DNA of 33,814 bases, from contig CAJFPF010000128.1 of assembly GCA_904398655.1 (NCBI GenBank), positions 1 to 33,814 of the forward strand, given 5' to 3'. The DNA comes from an uncultured Anaerotruncus sp. (GTDB lineage: Bacteria > Bacillota > Clostridia > Oscillospirales > Ruminococcaceae). Shown one piece after another: positions 15,732 through 24,064 of this stretch; the first letter of the stretch is position 1, and the number at the start of each line of letters is the position of its first letter. A program made the translations under genes and the position numbers. The notes below the pieces were generated by a model that was not told the origin of the DNA, searched no databases, and saw only the letters and a list, made by a program, of their open reading frames with translations.

Positions 15732-17525
15732 ATGGACGAGAATCGTATGGAAAAAGAGCAAGAAGGGATGTCATCTGCTTCTGAAGATGTATCCGCAACA
15801 GTTGATCCTTCCCCAAAGGAAGAGCAGACGACACAAGAGAAAATGCAGCCGCCTATTGGCGAGCCAGCCTCTCCAGAGACACCGATTCCTTCAGAATCCG
15901 CTCAGGAGACAACTTCCGAGAATCCGGCACCTAAGAGTAAGCTTCCGTGGGTGTTGGGCGGCATCATCGTGGTGCTGATTATTGCGATTGTGGCTTGCTT
16001 TGGATTGGGAGTTTTTTCTAACCCAGAGAAGGCTATGACACAGGCGTTTGAAGCAACTGCTCAAGCTCAAGAGGAGTTCCAGCAACAGTTGCTGGAAGAG
16101 CTGCCAGCCTATCGTTTGCTCTATGGCGGCAGTGAGGGAGCACGTAAAGCCGATTTCCAATTTGCTTTGGATTCCATGGAGATTCCCGGAATCTCGGCGG
16201 AGGAAATGGCACTTTATAACCAGATTCTAAAGGGAACTGGTATGCGCGGAGCCTTTGTCTCGGATCCGGAAAATGGAGTTTATGAGTTGGATGGGACTCT
16301 GCAGTTGGCTGGAGCGGATCTGATGAGCTTGTACGGATATCTATCCCCTGAGCAGATGGCTTTCAGTATTCCGGATTTTTCTGAGACCGCCCTGTCCATC
16401 AACCTTCAAACTTTGGCGGAGGATTTGACCACAAGCCCTCTTACGGGAGGAATGTCCGCAGAGGAGGCCCAAGCGACCCAGGAGGCAATCCAAGGGTTTC
16501 AAAAGCTTCTGGATGCGCTGATGAATTTGGACTATGCTCAAATGGAAGAGGATCTGAAGCCCATTTTGGAGGGATTGCGTGCAAACGCGACCTATGAGGA
16601 TCTGGGCGATGAAAATGGCTTGAAGGTCTATGCCATGGATATTCCTGGCTCGAACGTCAAGCAATTCATCAGCGATATCTGCCAGTACATCTATGTGGAT
16701 TCCTCCATTGGGCAGGCTTTGGAGCAGCTTTACAATTCCACCGCTCCATCGGTCGGTTACCAGGACTGGATACAGCAAGATATTCTGTCAGTGCTTCAGA
16801 GTGACGAGATGCCTGAACTGCCTTTGCGCGTAGTGGCCAAAGTGGGCAGTGGAAACCTGATTCGCGCTATGGATATCTCCTTGGTGATCAGCGATGAGAT
16901 GGCAGCTCAAGGTTTGGAAGTTGCAGCCTTCTCCTATACAGAGGACGAAAACCACAATGTGGAGGGGAATTTCCAACTGAAAGCAACCGATCCGGAGACC
17001 GGGGAAGTGGTGGATCTATCTGTCCCCGTCACTGCCACATATCAAGACGGACTTTATCAGGTGACGGTATCTCTGAATATGCCGGCTGTGGACGGTGTTG
17101 AGGTCAGCTTGATGGAGACCCTTGCCCTGGGCCAGGATGGCACCTATCGCTTGACTATGGAGGAAGCATTCCAGAATACAGCATTGCAAGAGAACATGGC
17201 CTATAACATCTCTCTCGATGGTACAGTTACTGAGGACGGGGATACAGTGACCTATGATTTCCCCACGATTCAGATGGATATCGATGCCATGGGCGATGTG
17301 ATAAGCTTGGCTGGCTCTGCCAGTGCCACCAGTACACCGGTGGAAGCGCCCTATACCATCAGCCGTCCTACAGTGGATCTGTTCTCCATGAGCCAGGAGG
17401 AGTTGGCGGCGGAGCTGCAAAAATATACTGATGGTGTGAATGGTTTGGCAACCCGTTTGATGGGGATTGTGATGGGCGGCGCTATGATGCCTACTATGGA
17501 AGCAGTGCCCGAGCCCGCAGCTTAA
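15732..17525 (+). CDS. Membrane-anchored extracytoplasmic unknown protein
   Basis: 597 residues: a 70-residue Glu/Ser/Pro-rich, probably disordered cytoplasmic N-terminus, one membrane helix (residues 72-95, LPWVLGGIIVVLIIAIVACF) and a 500-residue extracytoplasmic region rich in Glu, Asp, Gln and Ala with no Cys-rich or catalytic motif. Later parts alternate beta-like stretches (LDGTVTEDGDTVTYDFPTIQMDI), which might suggest a ligand-binding beta-sheet fold. ATG 15732 has AAGGAGGAG directly upstream; the earlier TTG at 15717 precedes that site and is rejected. It lies between the ABC ATPase and its permeases with short spacers, so it is likely a dedicated partner such as a substrate receptor or chaperone. 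No family is assigned. Confidence 0.8.
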   Translation: MDENRMEKEQEGMSSASEDVSATVDPSPKEEQTTQEKMQPPIGEPASPETPIPSESAQETTSENPAPKSKLPWVLGGIIVVLIIAIVACFGLGVFSNPEKAMTQAFEATAQAQEEFQQQLLEELPAYRLLYGGSEGARKADFQFALDSMEIPGISAEEMALYNQILKGTGMRGAFVSDPENGVYELDGTLQLAGADLMSLYGYLSPEQMAFSIPDFSETALSINLQTLAEDLTTSPLTGGMSAEEAQATQEAIQGFQKLLDALMNLDYAQMEEDLKPILEGLRANATYEDLGDENGLKVYAMDIPGSNVKQFISDICQYIYVDSSIGQALEQLYNSTAPSVGYQDWIQQDILSVLQSDEMPELPLRVVAKVGSGNLIRAMDISLVISDEMAAQGLEVAAFSYTEDENHNVEGNFQLKATDPETGEVVDLSVPVTATYQDGLYQVTVSLNMPAVDGVEVSLMETLALGQDGTYRLTMEEAFQNTALQENMAYNISLDGTVTEDGDTVTYDFPTIQMDIDAMGDVISLAGSASATSTPVEAPYTISRPTVDLFSMSQEELAAELQKYTDGVNGLATRLMGIVMGGAMMPTMEAVPEPAA

Positions 17526-17567
17526 AGGTTTTATAGTTTGGTGGAATATCTGCCCTGTGAAGGTGCC

Positions 17568-18752
17568 ATGAGATTATTCATTGTTTCACTTTGGATCGCA
17601 AGCAAACACAGCAGCCGTCGGCTGCTGTGTTTGCTTTGTGTTTTTTTAGTCTTAGTGGGCCTGGGTGGGTTGGCTTTCACCCTGTGGTCTCAAAGAGAGC
17701 CAGAGAAGGCCGTGGTGGCAGTGGTCAACCAGGATCGAAATCCTCTTAGCCGGCAGGCATTGGATTGGTTGACGAAAAGCGGATCCATTCAAGGGCTGGA
17801 GGGAATTTTAGAACTGCGTTTTTTTGATGTTGGAGAGGAACCGGAAGAAAAGGATCTTTATACAGCTGTAGTCACCATCCCTGATGGCTTTTTAGAGAGT
17901 GTCCTCAATGGGACCAATCTCTCCCCCCGTTTAGAAGTGGATATCAGTTCTCCTCTGGAGGCCATGTGGGTGGAGAGTATCGCACAAGCAGGTGCCCGTT
18001 GGCTCACAAATGCCCAATTGGGGGTTTATACGGTACAGGAAAAGGTGGATTATGGACGGGGGATGGATCCGCAGAGCTACGATCTGTTGTTGGCTGGAAT
18101 CAATTTGACCTATCTTCGGGCGTTTTTGGACCGCCTGGATCCTTTAACCATACAACAGATTTCTGCCTCTGGGGGATTATCCCTTCCTGCATACTATCTG
18201 TTGGCATCCATTGTGTTGTTGCTATATGCTTATGGGTTTCTATTCCAGCCCACCTGTGCAGATCTGCAGAAATTCTCCCAAGTCTCTGGAAAGCGGTGGA
18301 TGCCGTTCTTTGCCAACGCAGTTCATGTCTATCTTTTGAATTTGGGACTGTGTGTTCTGGGTGTTTTGATTTCCTCTCATTTGTTAGAGCTGCCAGTGGA
18401 GTCTGTGGGAACACTGTTTGGATTGGCCTTTTTGGTTGGAGGGATGATCCTGTTGCTTACAGTCGCCTTTCAATCCTATACGTCCTGTGCCGCGGCCTGT
18501 CTGCTTTCGGCTCTGGGAATGGGAGCCTGTGGAGGTGGATTTCTCCCGCTGCCATTGATGCCTTTGGTATTCGAACGAATTGCACCTTTCCTACCATTCT
18601 GGCAGGGGATGCGTTTGTTGGGGCAGGTGTTTGGAGAGCCTGGGCAACCTCTTTGGCAGCCTCTGGGAATGGGATTGTTATTGTGGACACTTGCGGCAGT
18701 ACTTTGGTGTAAAAGGAGGGGAGCTCTGTGGACTATTTTTTCAGGGTGTTAA
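17568..18752 (+). CDS. ABC-2 type exporter permease, subunit 1
   Basis: About 394 residues with the ABC-2 permease layout: N-terminal helix (RLLCLLCVFLVLVGLGGLAFTL), an extracytoplasmic domain of about 165 residues (EPEKAVVAVVNQDRNPLSRQ, VVTIPDGFLESV) and five or so C-terminal helices from about residue 210. Phrases such as VAVVNQD and ALVDIPDGF-like segments are common in such exporters. ATG 17568 (GAAGGTG upstream) is preferred over GTG 17538, which lacks a ribosome site. Its 3' end overlaps the second permease by 25 bases, so the two are probably made together as a heterodimer with the ATPase at 15031. Confidence 0.82.
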   Translation: MRLFIVSLWIASKHSSRRLLCLLCVFLVLVGLGGLAFTLWSQREPEKAVVAVVNQDRNPLSRQALDWLTKSGSIQGLEGILELRFFDVGEEPEEKDLYTAVVTIPDGFLESVLNGTNLSPRLEVDISSPLEAMWVESIAQAGARWLTNAQLGVYTVQEKVDYGRGMDPQSYDLLLAGINLTYLRAFLDRLDPLTIQQISASGGLSLPAYYLLASIVLLLYAYGFLFQPTCADLQKFSQVSGKRWMPFFANAVHVYLLNLGLCVLGVLISSHLLELPVESVGTLFGLAFLVGGMILLLTVAFQSYTSCAAACLLSALGMGACGGGFLPLPLMPLVFERIAPFLPFWQGMRLLGQVFGEPGQPLWQPLGMGLLLWTLAAVLWCKRRGALWTIFSGC

Positions 18753-19747
18753 AAGCCCATATGGTTCATATGTTTCGCTCTGCCGCCTTTTGGGTAACCA
18801 CCTTGTGTTTTTTATTGTTGGTGTTGGTAATGGGAATAGCCCTGCCGCAGGGGAGCCAGCAGATGAGCCTGGAAGTGGGGGTGCTCCCAGAGGGGGAATG
18901 GGGAGAGCAGGTAGAGGAACTTCTGTTGTCTGAAGAGGATTTCCGTTACCGTCGGTATCATGAACGTTCGACTTTGGAACGGGATATTTTGACTGGGGCC
19001 CTCCACTGTGGTTATCTGCTGGAGGAGGGCAAGGTGACAGCTCTGGTCACATCTGCTTCTTATTTGCGCCCATTGATTGACGAATTGATATTTACTGCAG
19101 CTATGGAGGTGGATGCTCCCGGAATTGCCCAAAAGTTTTTACAGGATAGTCTTCAGCCTGCGGATGGGATACCGGAGACATTTCGAAACCTTTCCCAAAC
19201 AGAGCCATCAATGGAAATAGAGGTCATTGAGCGCGGGGGAGCCCCTTTAGAGCGCTTTTCTCAGGGAGGGCTCCAGCCGTTGCTGTATGCTGTTTTAGTT
19301 ACGGCATTTCTGGCGGCTAGTGCTCTTACCGAACTGTTGTCACCAGTTCAGCATCAGAGGGCTTTGTGTCAGTTGGCAGTGCTAGGGGAACGAAGGATAG
19401 GGACTCTCTTGGGGATAGCAGGTGGAAATCTGCTGCTCAATGGCGGAATCTTGTTGGTTGCGGGAGGGCTAACCGACCTATTGTTGCAGACCTCGATCTA
19501 TCCTTGGAAAGCTAGATGGATTTTACTAGGGAGCTTGGCGGGATTTTCCGTTTTGCTTTCCTTGGGGATAACTTTTTTTCGGCGCTTTTATTCTGTGTTG
19601 ATTGCGCTGTTACCTCTCTGGTGCTTTTGCAGTGTCCTTTTTTCGGGAGCACTAATTGATCCCGCTAGGTTGCCCTATGGACTGGGGACCTTGCGCTTCC
19701 TTTCGCCCTCCTGGTATGGACTGCAAATCCTTCAGCAGTTTTTATAG
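18728..19747 (+). CDS. ABC-2 type exporter permease, subunit 2
   Basis: 339 residues from GTG 18728, with AGGAGGGG 6 bases upstream inside the preceding gene. Topology mirrors subunit 1: helix 1 (FWVTTLCFLLLVLVMGIAL), an extracytoplasmic domain of about 155 residues (SLEVGVLPEGEWGEQV) and a C-terminal helical bundle ending just before the stop. The sequence is clearly different from subunit 1, consistent with a heterodimeric permease. The operon ends at the hairpin 19851-19898. The exported substrate is unknown; lipid, peptide or antibiotic are all possible. Confidence 0.82.
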   Translation: MDYFFRVLKAHMVHMFRSAAFWVTTLCFLLLVLVMGIALPQGSQQMSLEVGVLPEGEWGEQVEELLLSEEDFRYRRYHERSTLERDILTGALHCGYLLEEGKVTALVTSASYLRPLIDELIFTAAMEVDAPGIAQKFLQDSLQPADGIPETFRNLSQTEPSMEIEVIERGGAPLERFSQGGLQPLLYAVLVTAFLAASALTELLSPVQHQRALCQLAVLGERRIGTLLGIAGGNLLLNGGILLVAGGLTDLLLQTSIYPWKARWILLGSLAGFSVLLSLGITFFRRFYSVLIALLPLWCFCSVLFSGALIDPARLPYGLGTLRFLSPSWYGLQILQQFL

Positions 19748-19850
19748 GGGGAGCTCTCCTTGTTATTTTCGATAATAGATTTTACTGGATGGGTGTTTTA
19801 TCGATATGATTTCAGTTTGTAAATATGTAATGTTTTTAAACTTTACATAT

Positions 19851-19898
19851 AAAAAGAAACATTCCAGCGCCGATTGAGATCTTGGAATGTTTCTTTTT
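19851..19898. terminator. Bidirectional terminator between convergent genes
   Basis: A 16-bp perfect stem (19851-19866 with 19883-19898) has an A-run on the left edge and T-run on the right, with a 16-base loop. It serves the ABC operon on the plus strand and the Cof-type phosphatase on the minus strand. A second, AT-rich inverted repeat (ATATGTAA/TTACATAT) lies just upstream at about 19823-19850. The rest of the 196-base gap holds nothing recognisable. Confidence 0.85.
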
Positions 19899-19943
19899 GC
19901 ATTGGAAAGCATCTTTACTTTACAGGTATAAATCTTGTGTGGT

Positions 19944-20774
19944 TTAATGGAGAATGAACCTTTCGATCGCCTGGGCTACCCCATCCTCCTGATTGGTTCC
20001 AGTGACAGTGGGAATCTGTTCTAGTACCTCCGGAGTGCTATTCCCCATGGCCACTGGCAATCCAGCGTAATGTAGCATTTCCAGGTCGTTCTGATTGTCC
20101 CCTATGGCCATGGTTTCCTCCGCTGAGATCCCCAAATAGGCGCCCAAATGGGCCAATCCATGGGCTTTTGTGGCGGTGGAAACGTTGATCTCCATGTTCC
20201 CGGCAAAAGAGGAGGTGACCCGAATCCCCTCTGTACACTCCAAAAGCTGCCATACCTGTTTCCGACAAGCTTCAGGGACACTGTAAAGGTTGATTTTTTC
20301 AATTAGCAGAGAAGTAGTATATAAAAATTGAGGTAAATCAGGAACCACAATGCGCCCTCGCATCGCCTCTTGAATACGGGAGGGGGAGATGGGGAGAGCT
20401 TGAATGCAATCCGCCGCGCGTTGTTCGCAGTAATTATATCCATTACAGTAGACATCCACAGGAATTGGGTATCCAGAGAGGGCTGTGGCAAGATCTCCGG
20501 CCAGTTTTTGAGGAAAACCGTCGCTGTAAAGCAATTTGCCTGTATGCATTTCAAGCACGGATGCCCCATTGGATGTGACGGCATATTGGATCTCAGGCGC
20601 ACCTTCCAAAAGAGCAGTCGGAAGGCGATGGCGCATGCGCCCGGTACAATAGGTCACCGCTACCCCTGATTGGATCGCCGTTTTGATTGCCCTTAAATTG
20701 CGCTGAGATACGGAGATGGCATCATTTTGCAGGACCGTGCCATCCATATCCAGTGCCAAAAGCTTGATTGCCAT
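19944..20774 (-). CDS. Cof-type HAD-superfamily phosphatase
   Basis: 276 residues of the HAD class IIB (Cof) family, cytosolic Mg2+-dependent phosphatases usually acting on sugar phosphates, nucleotides or cofactors. Motif I is LALDMDGTVL with nucleophile D9 and acid D11; motif II TYCTGR; motif III lysine in KAHGLAHL; motif IV AIGDNQNDLEML. ATG 20774 is chosen because motif I must sit near the N-terminus; the 12-residue extension has no ribosome site. A large C2 cap lies between motifs II and III, where substrate choice is made, so the substrate cannot be predicted. It has its own promoter, divergent from rlmA. Confidence 0.92.
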   Translation of the reverse strand: MAIKLLALDMDGTVLQNDAISVSQRNLRAIKTAIQSGVAVTYCTGRMRHRLPTALLEGAPEIQYAVTSNGASVLEMHTGKLLYSDGFPQKLAGDLATALSGYPIPVDVYCNGYNYCEQRAADCIQALPISPSRIQEAMRGRIVVPDLPQFLYTTSLLIEKINLYSVPEACRKQVWQLLECTEGIRVTSSFAGNMEINVSTATKAHGLAHLGAYLGISAEETMAIGDNQNDLEMLHYAGLPVAMGNSTPEVLEQIPTVTGTNQEDGVAQAIERFILH

Positions 20775-20796
20775 ATTGATACCCCCTATCCCCTTT

Positions 20797-20825
20797 ATTA
20801 TACTGGCCATCTGCCTCTATGGCAA
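20797..20825 (-). promoter_or_regulatory. Promoter of the Cof-type phosphatase gene
   Basis: On the minus strand TTGCCA (20825-20820) and a perfect TATAAT (20802-20797) are spaced by 17 bases, 22 bases before the start codon. Confidence 0.75.
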
Positions 20826-20832
20826 ATGGAAT

Positions 20833-20861
20833 TTGACGCAAAGAAGGTTTGCTGGTACAAT
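20833..20861 (+). promoter_or_regulatory. Promoter of the rlmA-led operon
   Basis: TTGACG (20833-20838) and TACAAT (20856-20861) are spaced by 17 bases, with a TGG extended -10 element just before TACAAT. It is 8 bases from the leftward promoter, so the two polymerases may compete. Confidence 0.78.
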
Positions 20862-20893
20862 AGATAAAACTACTGGCATTTTGGGGGAGTTTT

Positions 20894-21724
20894 ATGTTTT
20901 GTTGCCCAATTTGTGGGGAAGCTTTGGAATGGACACCCCATGTTTGTCGATGTGCTCAGAGACATGCTTTTGACCGAGCCTCTCAAGGGTATGTCAACCT
21001 GTTGTTACCGAATAAAAAGAGCAGTCAAGATCCCGGGGATAACCGGGAGATGGTCCACGGCCGCACAGAGTTTTTGGACAGTGGCAGTTATCAGCCTCTT
21101 TCAGATGCCCTAAACCAAGAAATTTTGAAACAGACAGAGGGGTTACAGCCTTCCAGAATTCTTGATCTGGGTTGTGGTGAAGGCTACTATGCTTTCCGTC
21201 TATCCCGGGCGTTTCAGGAAGCGGATCGGCCATTGGAGCTGGGAGGCGTAGACCTCTCAAAGGCAGCGGTGCGCCATGCCTCGGGCCGGTGCAGAGAAGG
21301 CCGGTTTGCAGTGGCCAGCCTATTTGAGCTGCCCGTTCTCGATGGAAGCGTTGACCTATGTTATAACATCTTTTCCCCGATTTGCCCCCAGGAGTTTCGC
21401 CGGGTTTTATCCCCCAATGGATGTTTTTTGGCGGTCTACCCGGCGGCACGCCACCTATTTGGCCTGAAACAGATACTCTATGATGTACCTTATGAAAATC
21501 CGGAAAAAACATTTGAGCTGTCCGGTTTTTCGATCCAATCTCAAAAGAGGATCTCCTTTCGCCTCACCTTGTCAGGGCAGCCGCTGATCCATAGTCTCTT
21601 TTTAATGACCCCTTATTATTATAGAACTCCGTTAGAAGGAGGACGGCGTCTGGCGGCCTTGGATCTGTTGGAGACAGAAGCGGACTTTTGGATGGTTATT
21701 TATCGGAGGGGGAACGGAAAATGA
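20894..21724 (+). CDS. rlmA: 23S rRNA (guanine-N1)-methyltransferase, RlmA type
   Basis: 276 residues. The N-terminal zinc finger has C4, C7, C20 and H24, followed by the family block FDRASQGYVNLL and SSQDPGDNREMVHGRTEFLDSG. The SAM-binding motif is ILDLGCGEGYY. RlmA methylates N1 of G745 in 23S helix 35 in Gram-negatives; the Gram-positive form (RlmA-II, TlrB) methylates G748 and influences tylosin-class macrolide and ketolide response. The Gram-positive type is presumed here from the host. ATG 20894 follows GGGGGAG. It is first in an operon and overlaps the next gene by 4 bases. Confidence 0.92.
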   Translation: MFCCPICGEALEWTPHVCRCAQRHAFDRASQGYVNLLLPNKKSSQDPGDNREMVHGRTEFLDSGSYQPLSDALNQEILKQTEGLQPSRILDLGCGEGYYAFRLSRAFQEADRPLELGGVDLSKAAVRHASGRCREGRFAVASLFELPVLDGSVDLCYNIFSPICPQEFRRVLSPNGCFLAVYPAARHLFGLKQILYDVPYENPEKTFELSGFSIQSQKRISFRLTLSGQPLIHSLFLMTPYYYRTPLEGGRRLAALDLLETEADFWMVIYRRGNGK

Positions 21725-22215
21725 CCAATCAAGTGTGGTTCGCCCACATAGAGGGAACGGATTTGTCGGCCGCCTGTCGAAAATTGCTGACGCTGGCATT
21801 GGGTGAACCGATTCAAGTGGCCTATCTCCCCAATGGAAAACCCTGGCTTCCAAGTCGGCCGGAGATACAGATCAGCTTGGCCCATACCCGCGGCGCTGTG
21901 GCAGCGGCCTTTTCAGAGAACCCCGTGGGGTTGGATTTGGAACCTTTGGGCCGTCCGATCCATCCTCGCCTCCGAGGACGGTGTTTTACTCCCCAAGAGC
22001 AGGTATATGCGTTAGATGCGGCGCATGCCTTGGAAGTTTGGACGCGGAAAGAAGCGTCCTTGAAAAGGGATGGCCGAGGAATTCGAGTGCGGCTTTCAGA
22101 GGTCGAAACTTTGGGCAGGTCAGACCTGGTCAGCTGGCAGAAAGAGGGATATCAGTTTTCTTTCTGTGGGGTTCCGCCCTTATTTTTGTGGTACCAGACA
22201 GATCTGAAAGAATAA
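21721..22215 (+). CDS. 4'-phosphopantetheinyl transferase (Sfp-like, short)
   Basis: 164 residues, shorter than Sfp (about 224) and longer than AcpS (about 120). It keeps the core motifs: VGLDLE with metal ligands D72 and E74, FTPQEQ with E93, and WTRKEASLK with W107, K110, E111 and K115. The enzyme moves phosphopantetheine from CoA to a Ser of a carrier protein. ATG 21721 overlaps the rlmA stop (ATGA), implying coupling. No polyketide, peptide synthetase or carrier protein gene lies in the window, so its target is either fatty-acid ACP or a cluster elsewhere. Confidence 0.88.
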   Translation: MTNQVWFAHIEGTDLSAACRKLLTLALGEPIQVAYLPNGKPWLPSRPEIQISLAHTRGAVAAAFSENPVGLDLEPLGRPIHPRLRGRCFTPQEQVYALDAAHALEVWTRKEASLKRDGRGIRVRLSEVETLGRSDLVSWQKEGYQFSFCGVPPLFLWYQTDLKE

Positions 22216-22245
22216 AATAATCGATATTTGCAAGGAGGGAATACA

Positions 22246-23733
22246 GTGTCTCTAGAGGAATTGGATTTAAGTTGTAAATTAACGGCAGAAGCGTGGGATG
22301 AGCTCTCCGATCAACTAAAAAAGCGCCTTGGTGTCCTCCAACAGAGGGCCAGAACGCTCAAGATCCCCACAATTCTAATATTTGAAGGCTGGGGGGCTTC
22401 TGGAAAGGGCGAGATGATCTCCCGGTTGATCGCCAACCTGGATCCTCGTGGCTATGCAGTTTATAGCATTACAGCCCCTTCAGAGGATGAGAGGCGGTAT
22501 CCCTGGCTCCGCCGTTTTTGGCAGAAGTTGCCCCTCTATGGGGATATGGCGATCTTTGACCGCAGTTGGTATCGGGAGGTAAGTTTGGCCCGAGAGGAAG
22601 AGGAGCTTTCTCATCAGGAGCTTGAGAACCGGTTTCGAGAGATTGAGGACTTTGAACAACAGTTGGTGGACGATGGATATTTGTTGTTGAAGTTTTTTCT
22701 CCATATCTCTAAAAAGGAGCAAAAGGAGCGGTTCGCGCACCTGGAGGAGAAAAAAGCTACCCGTTGGAGGGTTACGGGCAGGGATTGGGAGCACCACCGC
22801 CACTATGGTCGCTATCTAAAACTGTTCGATGATATGATTGATCGGACCAATCCTGTGACTGCACCCTGGACTTTGGTGGAAGCCACCGACCGGCGATATG
22901 CGATGAAAAAAGTATTCACCCGAGTCATTGAAGCTTGGGAGCAGGCAATTGCCCAGCGTGAACAGCCAGCTTCTACCACTTTTCCGGGAATTCGTACTTC
23001 GCCAGACATCCCATTGGAGCCGTCCCCTCGTCTGGCGGAGATCGATTTAAGCCCTACATTGGAGGAGGGCCCCTACCGGAAAGAACTGGAACGCTGTCAA
23101 AAACGCCTGGAGGAGTTACATGGGCTTCTCTACCGGAAGCGGATCCCCATGATCTTAGCCTATGAAGGTTGGGACGCAGCAGGTAAGGGAGGAAATATCA
23201 AACGCCTGGCGCGGGCGTTAGATGCACGAGGGTACCAGGTGGTGCCCATCAGCGCTCCCACACCGCCGGAAAAAAACCGACACTATTTGTGGCGGTTTTG
23301 GCAGGTGCTTCCCCGTGATGGCCATATTGCCATTTTTGATAGGACCTGGTATGGGCGCGTCATGGTGGAGCATATAGAGGGATTCTGTACAGAGGAGCAA
23401 TGGGCTCGAGCCTATGACGAAATCAACCGCTTTGAAGGAGTACTTTCTCGGTGGGGGGCGATTATTCTAAAGTTTTGGCTTCAGATCGATCAGGATGAGC
23501 AGCTCCGCCGGTTCCAAGATCGGCAGAACACTCCAGAAAAGCGGTATAAGATTACAGATGAGGATTGGAGAAACCGGGAAAAATGGCCCGCCTATGAGAA
23601 AGCGGTGGACGAGATGCTAGCTCGTACCAACACCAGTTATGCACCGTGGATTGTGGTGGAGTCCAATGATAAGCGCTATGCACGGATTAAAACTCTCCAT
23701 GAGGTGATACAGGCCATCGAGCAGCGCCTTTAA
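22246..23733 (+). CDS. Polyphosphate:AMP phosphotransferase (tandem PPK2)
   Basis: About 495 residues made of two PPK2 domains, the class II layout that phosphorylates AMP to ADP with polyphosphate. Domain 1 (about 15-240) has EGWGASGKGEMI and FDRSWYREV; domain 2 (about 280-495) has YEGWDAAGKGGNI and FDRTWYGRVMVEH. The conserved Asp of the Walker A region (GWD, D310) is replaced by Gly50 in domain 1, so the second domain is the likely catalyst, as reported for two-domain members. GTG 22246 is chosen from AAGGAGGG 6 bases upstream; the earlier TTG at 22228 precedes that site. It follows the transferase gene by 30 bases and is closed by a hairpin. Confidence 0.93.
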   Translation: MSLEELDLSCKLTAEAWDELSDQLKKRLGVLQQRARTLKIPTILIFEGWGASGKGEMISRLIANLDPRGYAVYSITAPSEDERRYPWLRRFWQKLPLYGDMAIFDRSWYREVSLAREEEELSHQELENRFREIEDFEQQLVDDGYLLLKFFLHISKKEQKERFAHLEEKKATRWRVTGRDWEHHRHYGRYLKLFDDMIDRTNPVTAPWTLVEATDRRYAMKKVFTRVIEAWEQAIAQREQPASTTFPGIRTSPDIPLEPSPRLAEIDLSPTLEEGPYRKELERCQKRLEELHGLLYRKRIPMILAYEGWDAAGKGGNIKRLARALDARGYQVVPISAPTPPEKNRHYLWRFWQVLPRDGHIAIFDRTWYGRVMVEHIEGFCTEEQWARAYDEINRFEGVLSRWGAIILKFWLQIDQDEQLRRFQDRQNTPEKRYKITDEDWRNREKWPAYEKAVDEMLARTNTSYAPWIVVESNDKRYARIKTLHEVIQAIEQRL

Positions 23734-23738
23734 GGAGG

Positions 23739-23768
23739 CAGCCGGGTGGGGGACCGCCCGGCTGTTTT
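23739..23768 (+). terminator. Intrinsic terminator after PPK2 gene
   Basis: An 11-bp GC-rich stem (23739-23749 with 23754-23764, one T-G pair) with a 4-base loop, followed by TTTT. The T-run is short, so partial readthrough into the acylphosphatase gene is plausible; no separate promoter is evident for that gene. Confidence 0.7.
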
Positions 23769-23794
23769 CAAAAAATAGGGAGAGGTGGAACAAC

Positions 23795-24064
23795 TTGGTA
23801 CGATATCGATTGTTAGTTACAGGCCTTGTTCAGGGGGTGGGGTTCCGTTATTATGTAAAATATACCGCTCGTCTTCTTCAACTCACCGGTTGGGTTCGCA
23901 ACTTGGAGGACGGCGAGGTAGAGATTGAGGTGCAGGGGCCTGTGGGAGAGGTGGAACAATTTTTGGGGGCGATACGACGGGGAAGTACCTATTCTTCTGT
24001 GGATGAGGTACGTGTCAAAAAACTGGAGCCGGTTTTGGAACATGGATTTGAGGTGACAGGCTGA
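23795..24064 (+). CDS. acyP: Acylphosphatase
   Basis: 89 residues, typical length, hydrolysing carboxyl-phosphate bonds such as acetyl phosphate in the cytosol. The signature GLVQGVGFRYYV carries the catalytic R18, and N36 is in GWVRNLEDG. The only suitable start is TTG 23795 with GAGAGGTGG upstream, giving the normal N-terminus VRYRLLVTG. The stop overlaps the next start (TGATG), coupling it to the metallopeptidase gene. Confidence 0.93.
   Translation: MVRYRLLVTGLVQGVGFRYYVKYTARLLQLTGWVRNLEDGEVEIEVQGPVGEVEQFLGAIRRGSTYSSVDEVRVKKLEPVLEHGFEVTG

Noticed and set aside
17966-18712. 248-codon plus-strand frame inside the first permease gene
   Set aside because: It overlaps a convincing membrane protein gene in another frame; its Cys/Gly/Trp-rich translation looks like an out-of-frame artefact.
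19823-19850. AT-rich inverted repeat ATATGTAA/TTACATAT as an operator
   Set aside because: It lies between convergent genes next to a terminator and no promoter is seen, so chance or part of the transcript end is likelier.
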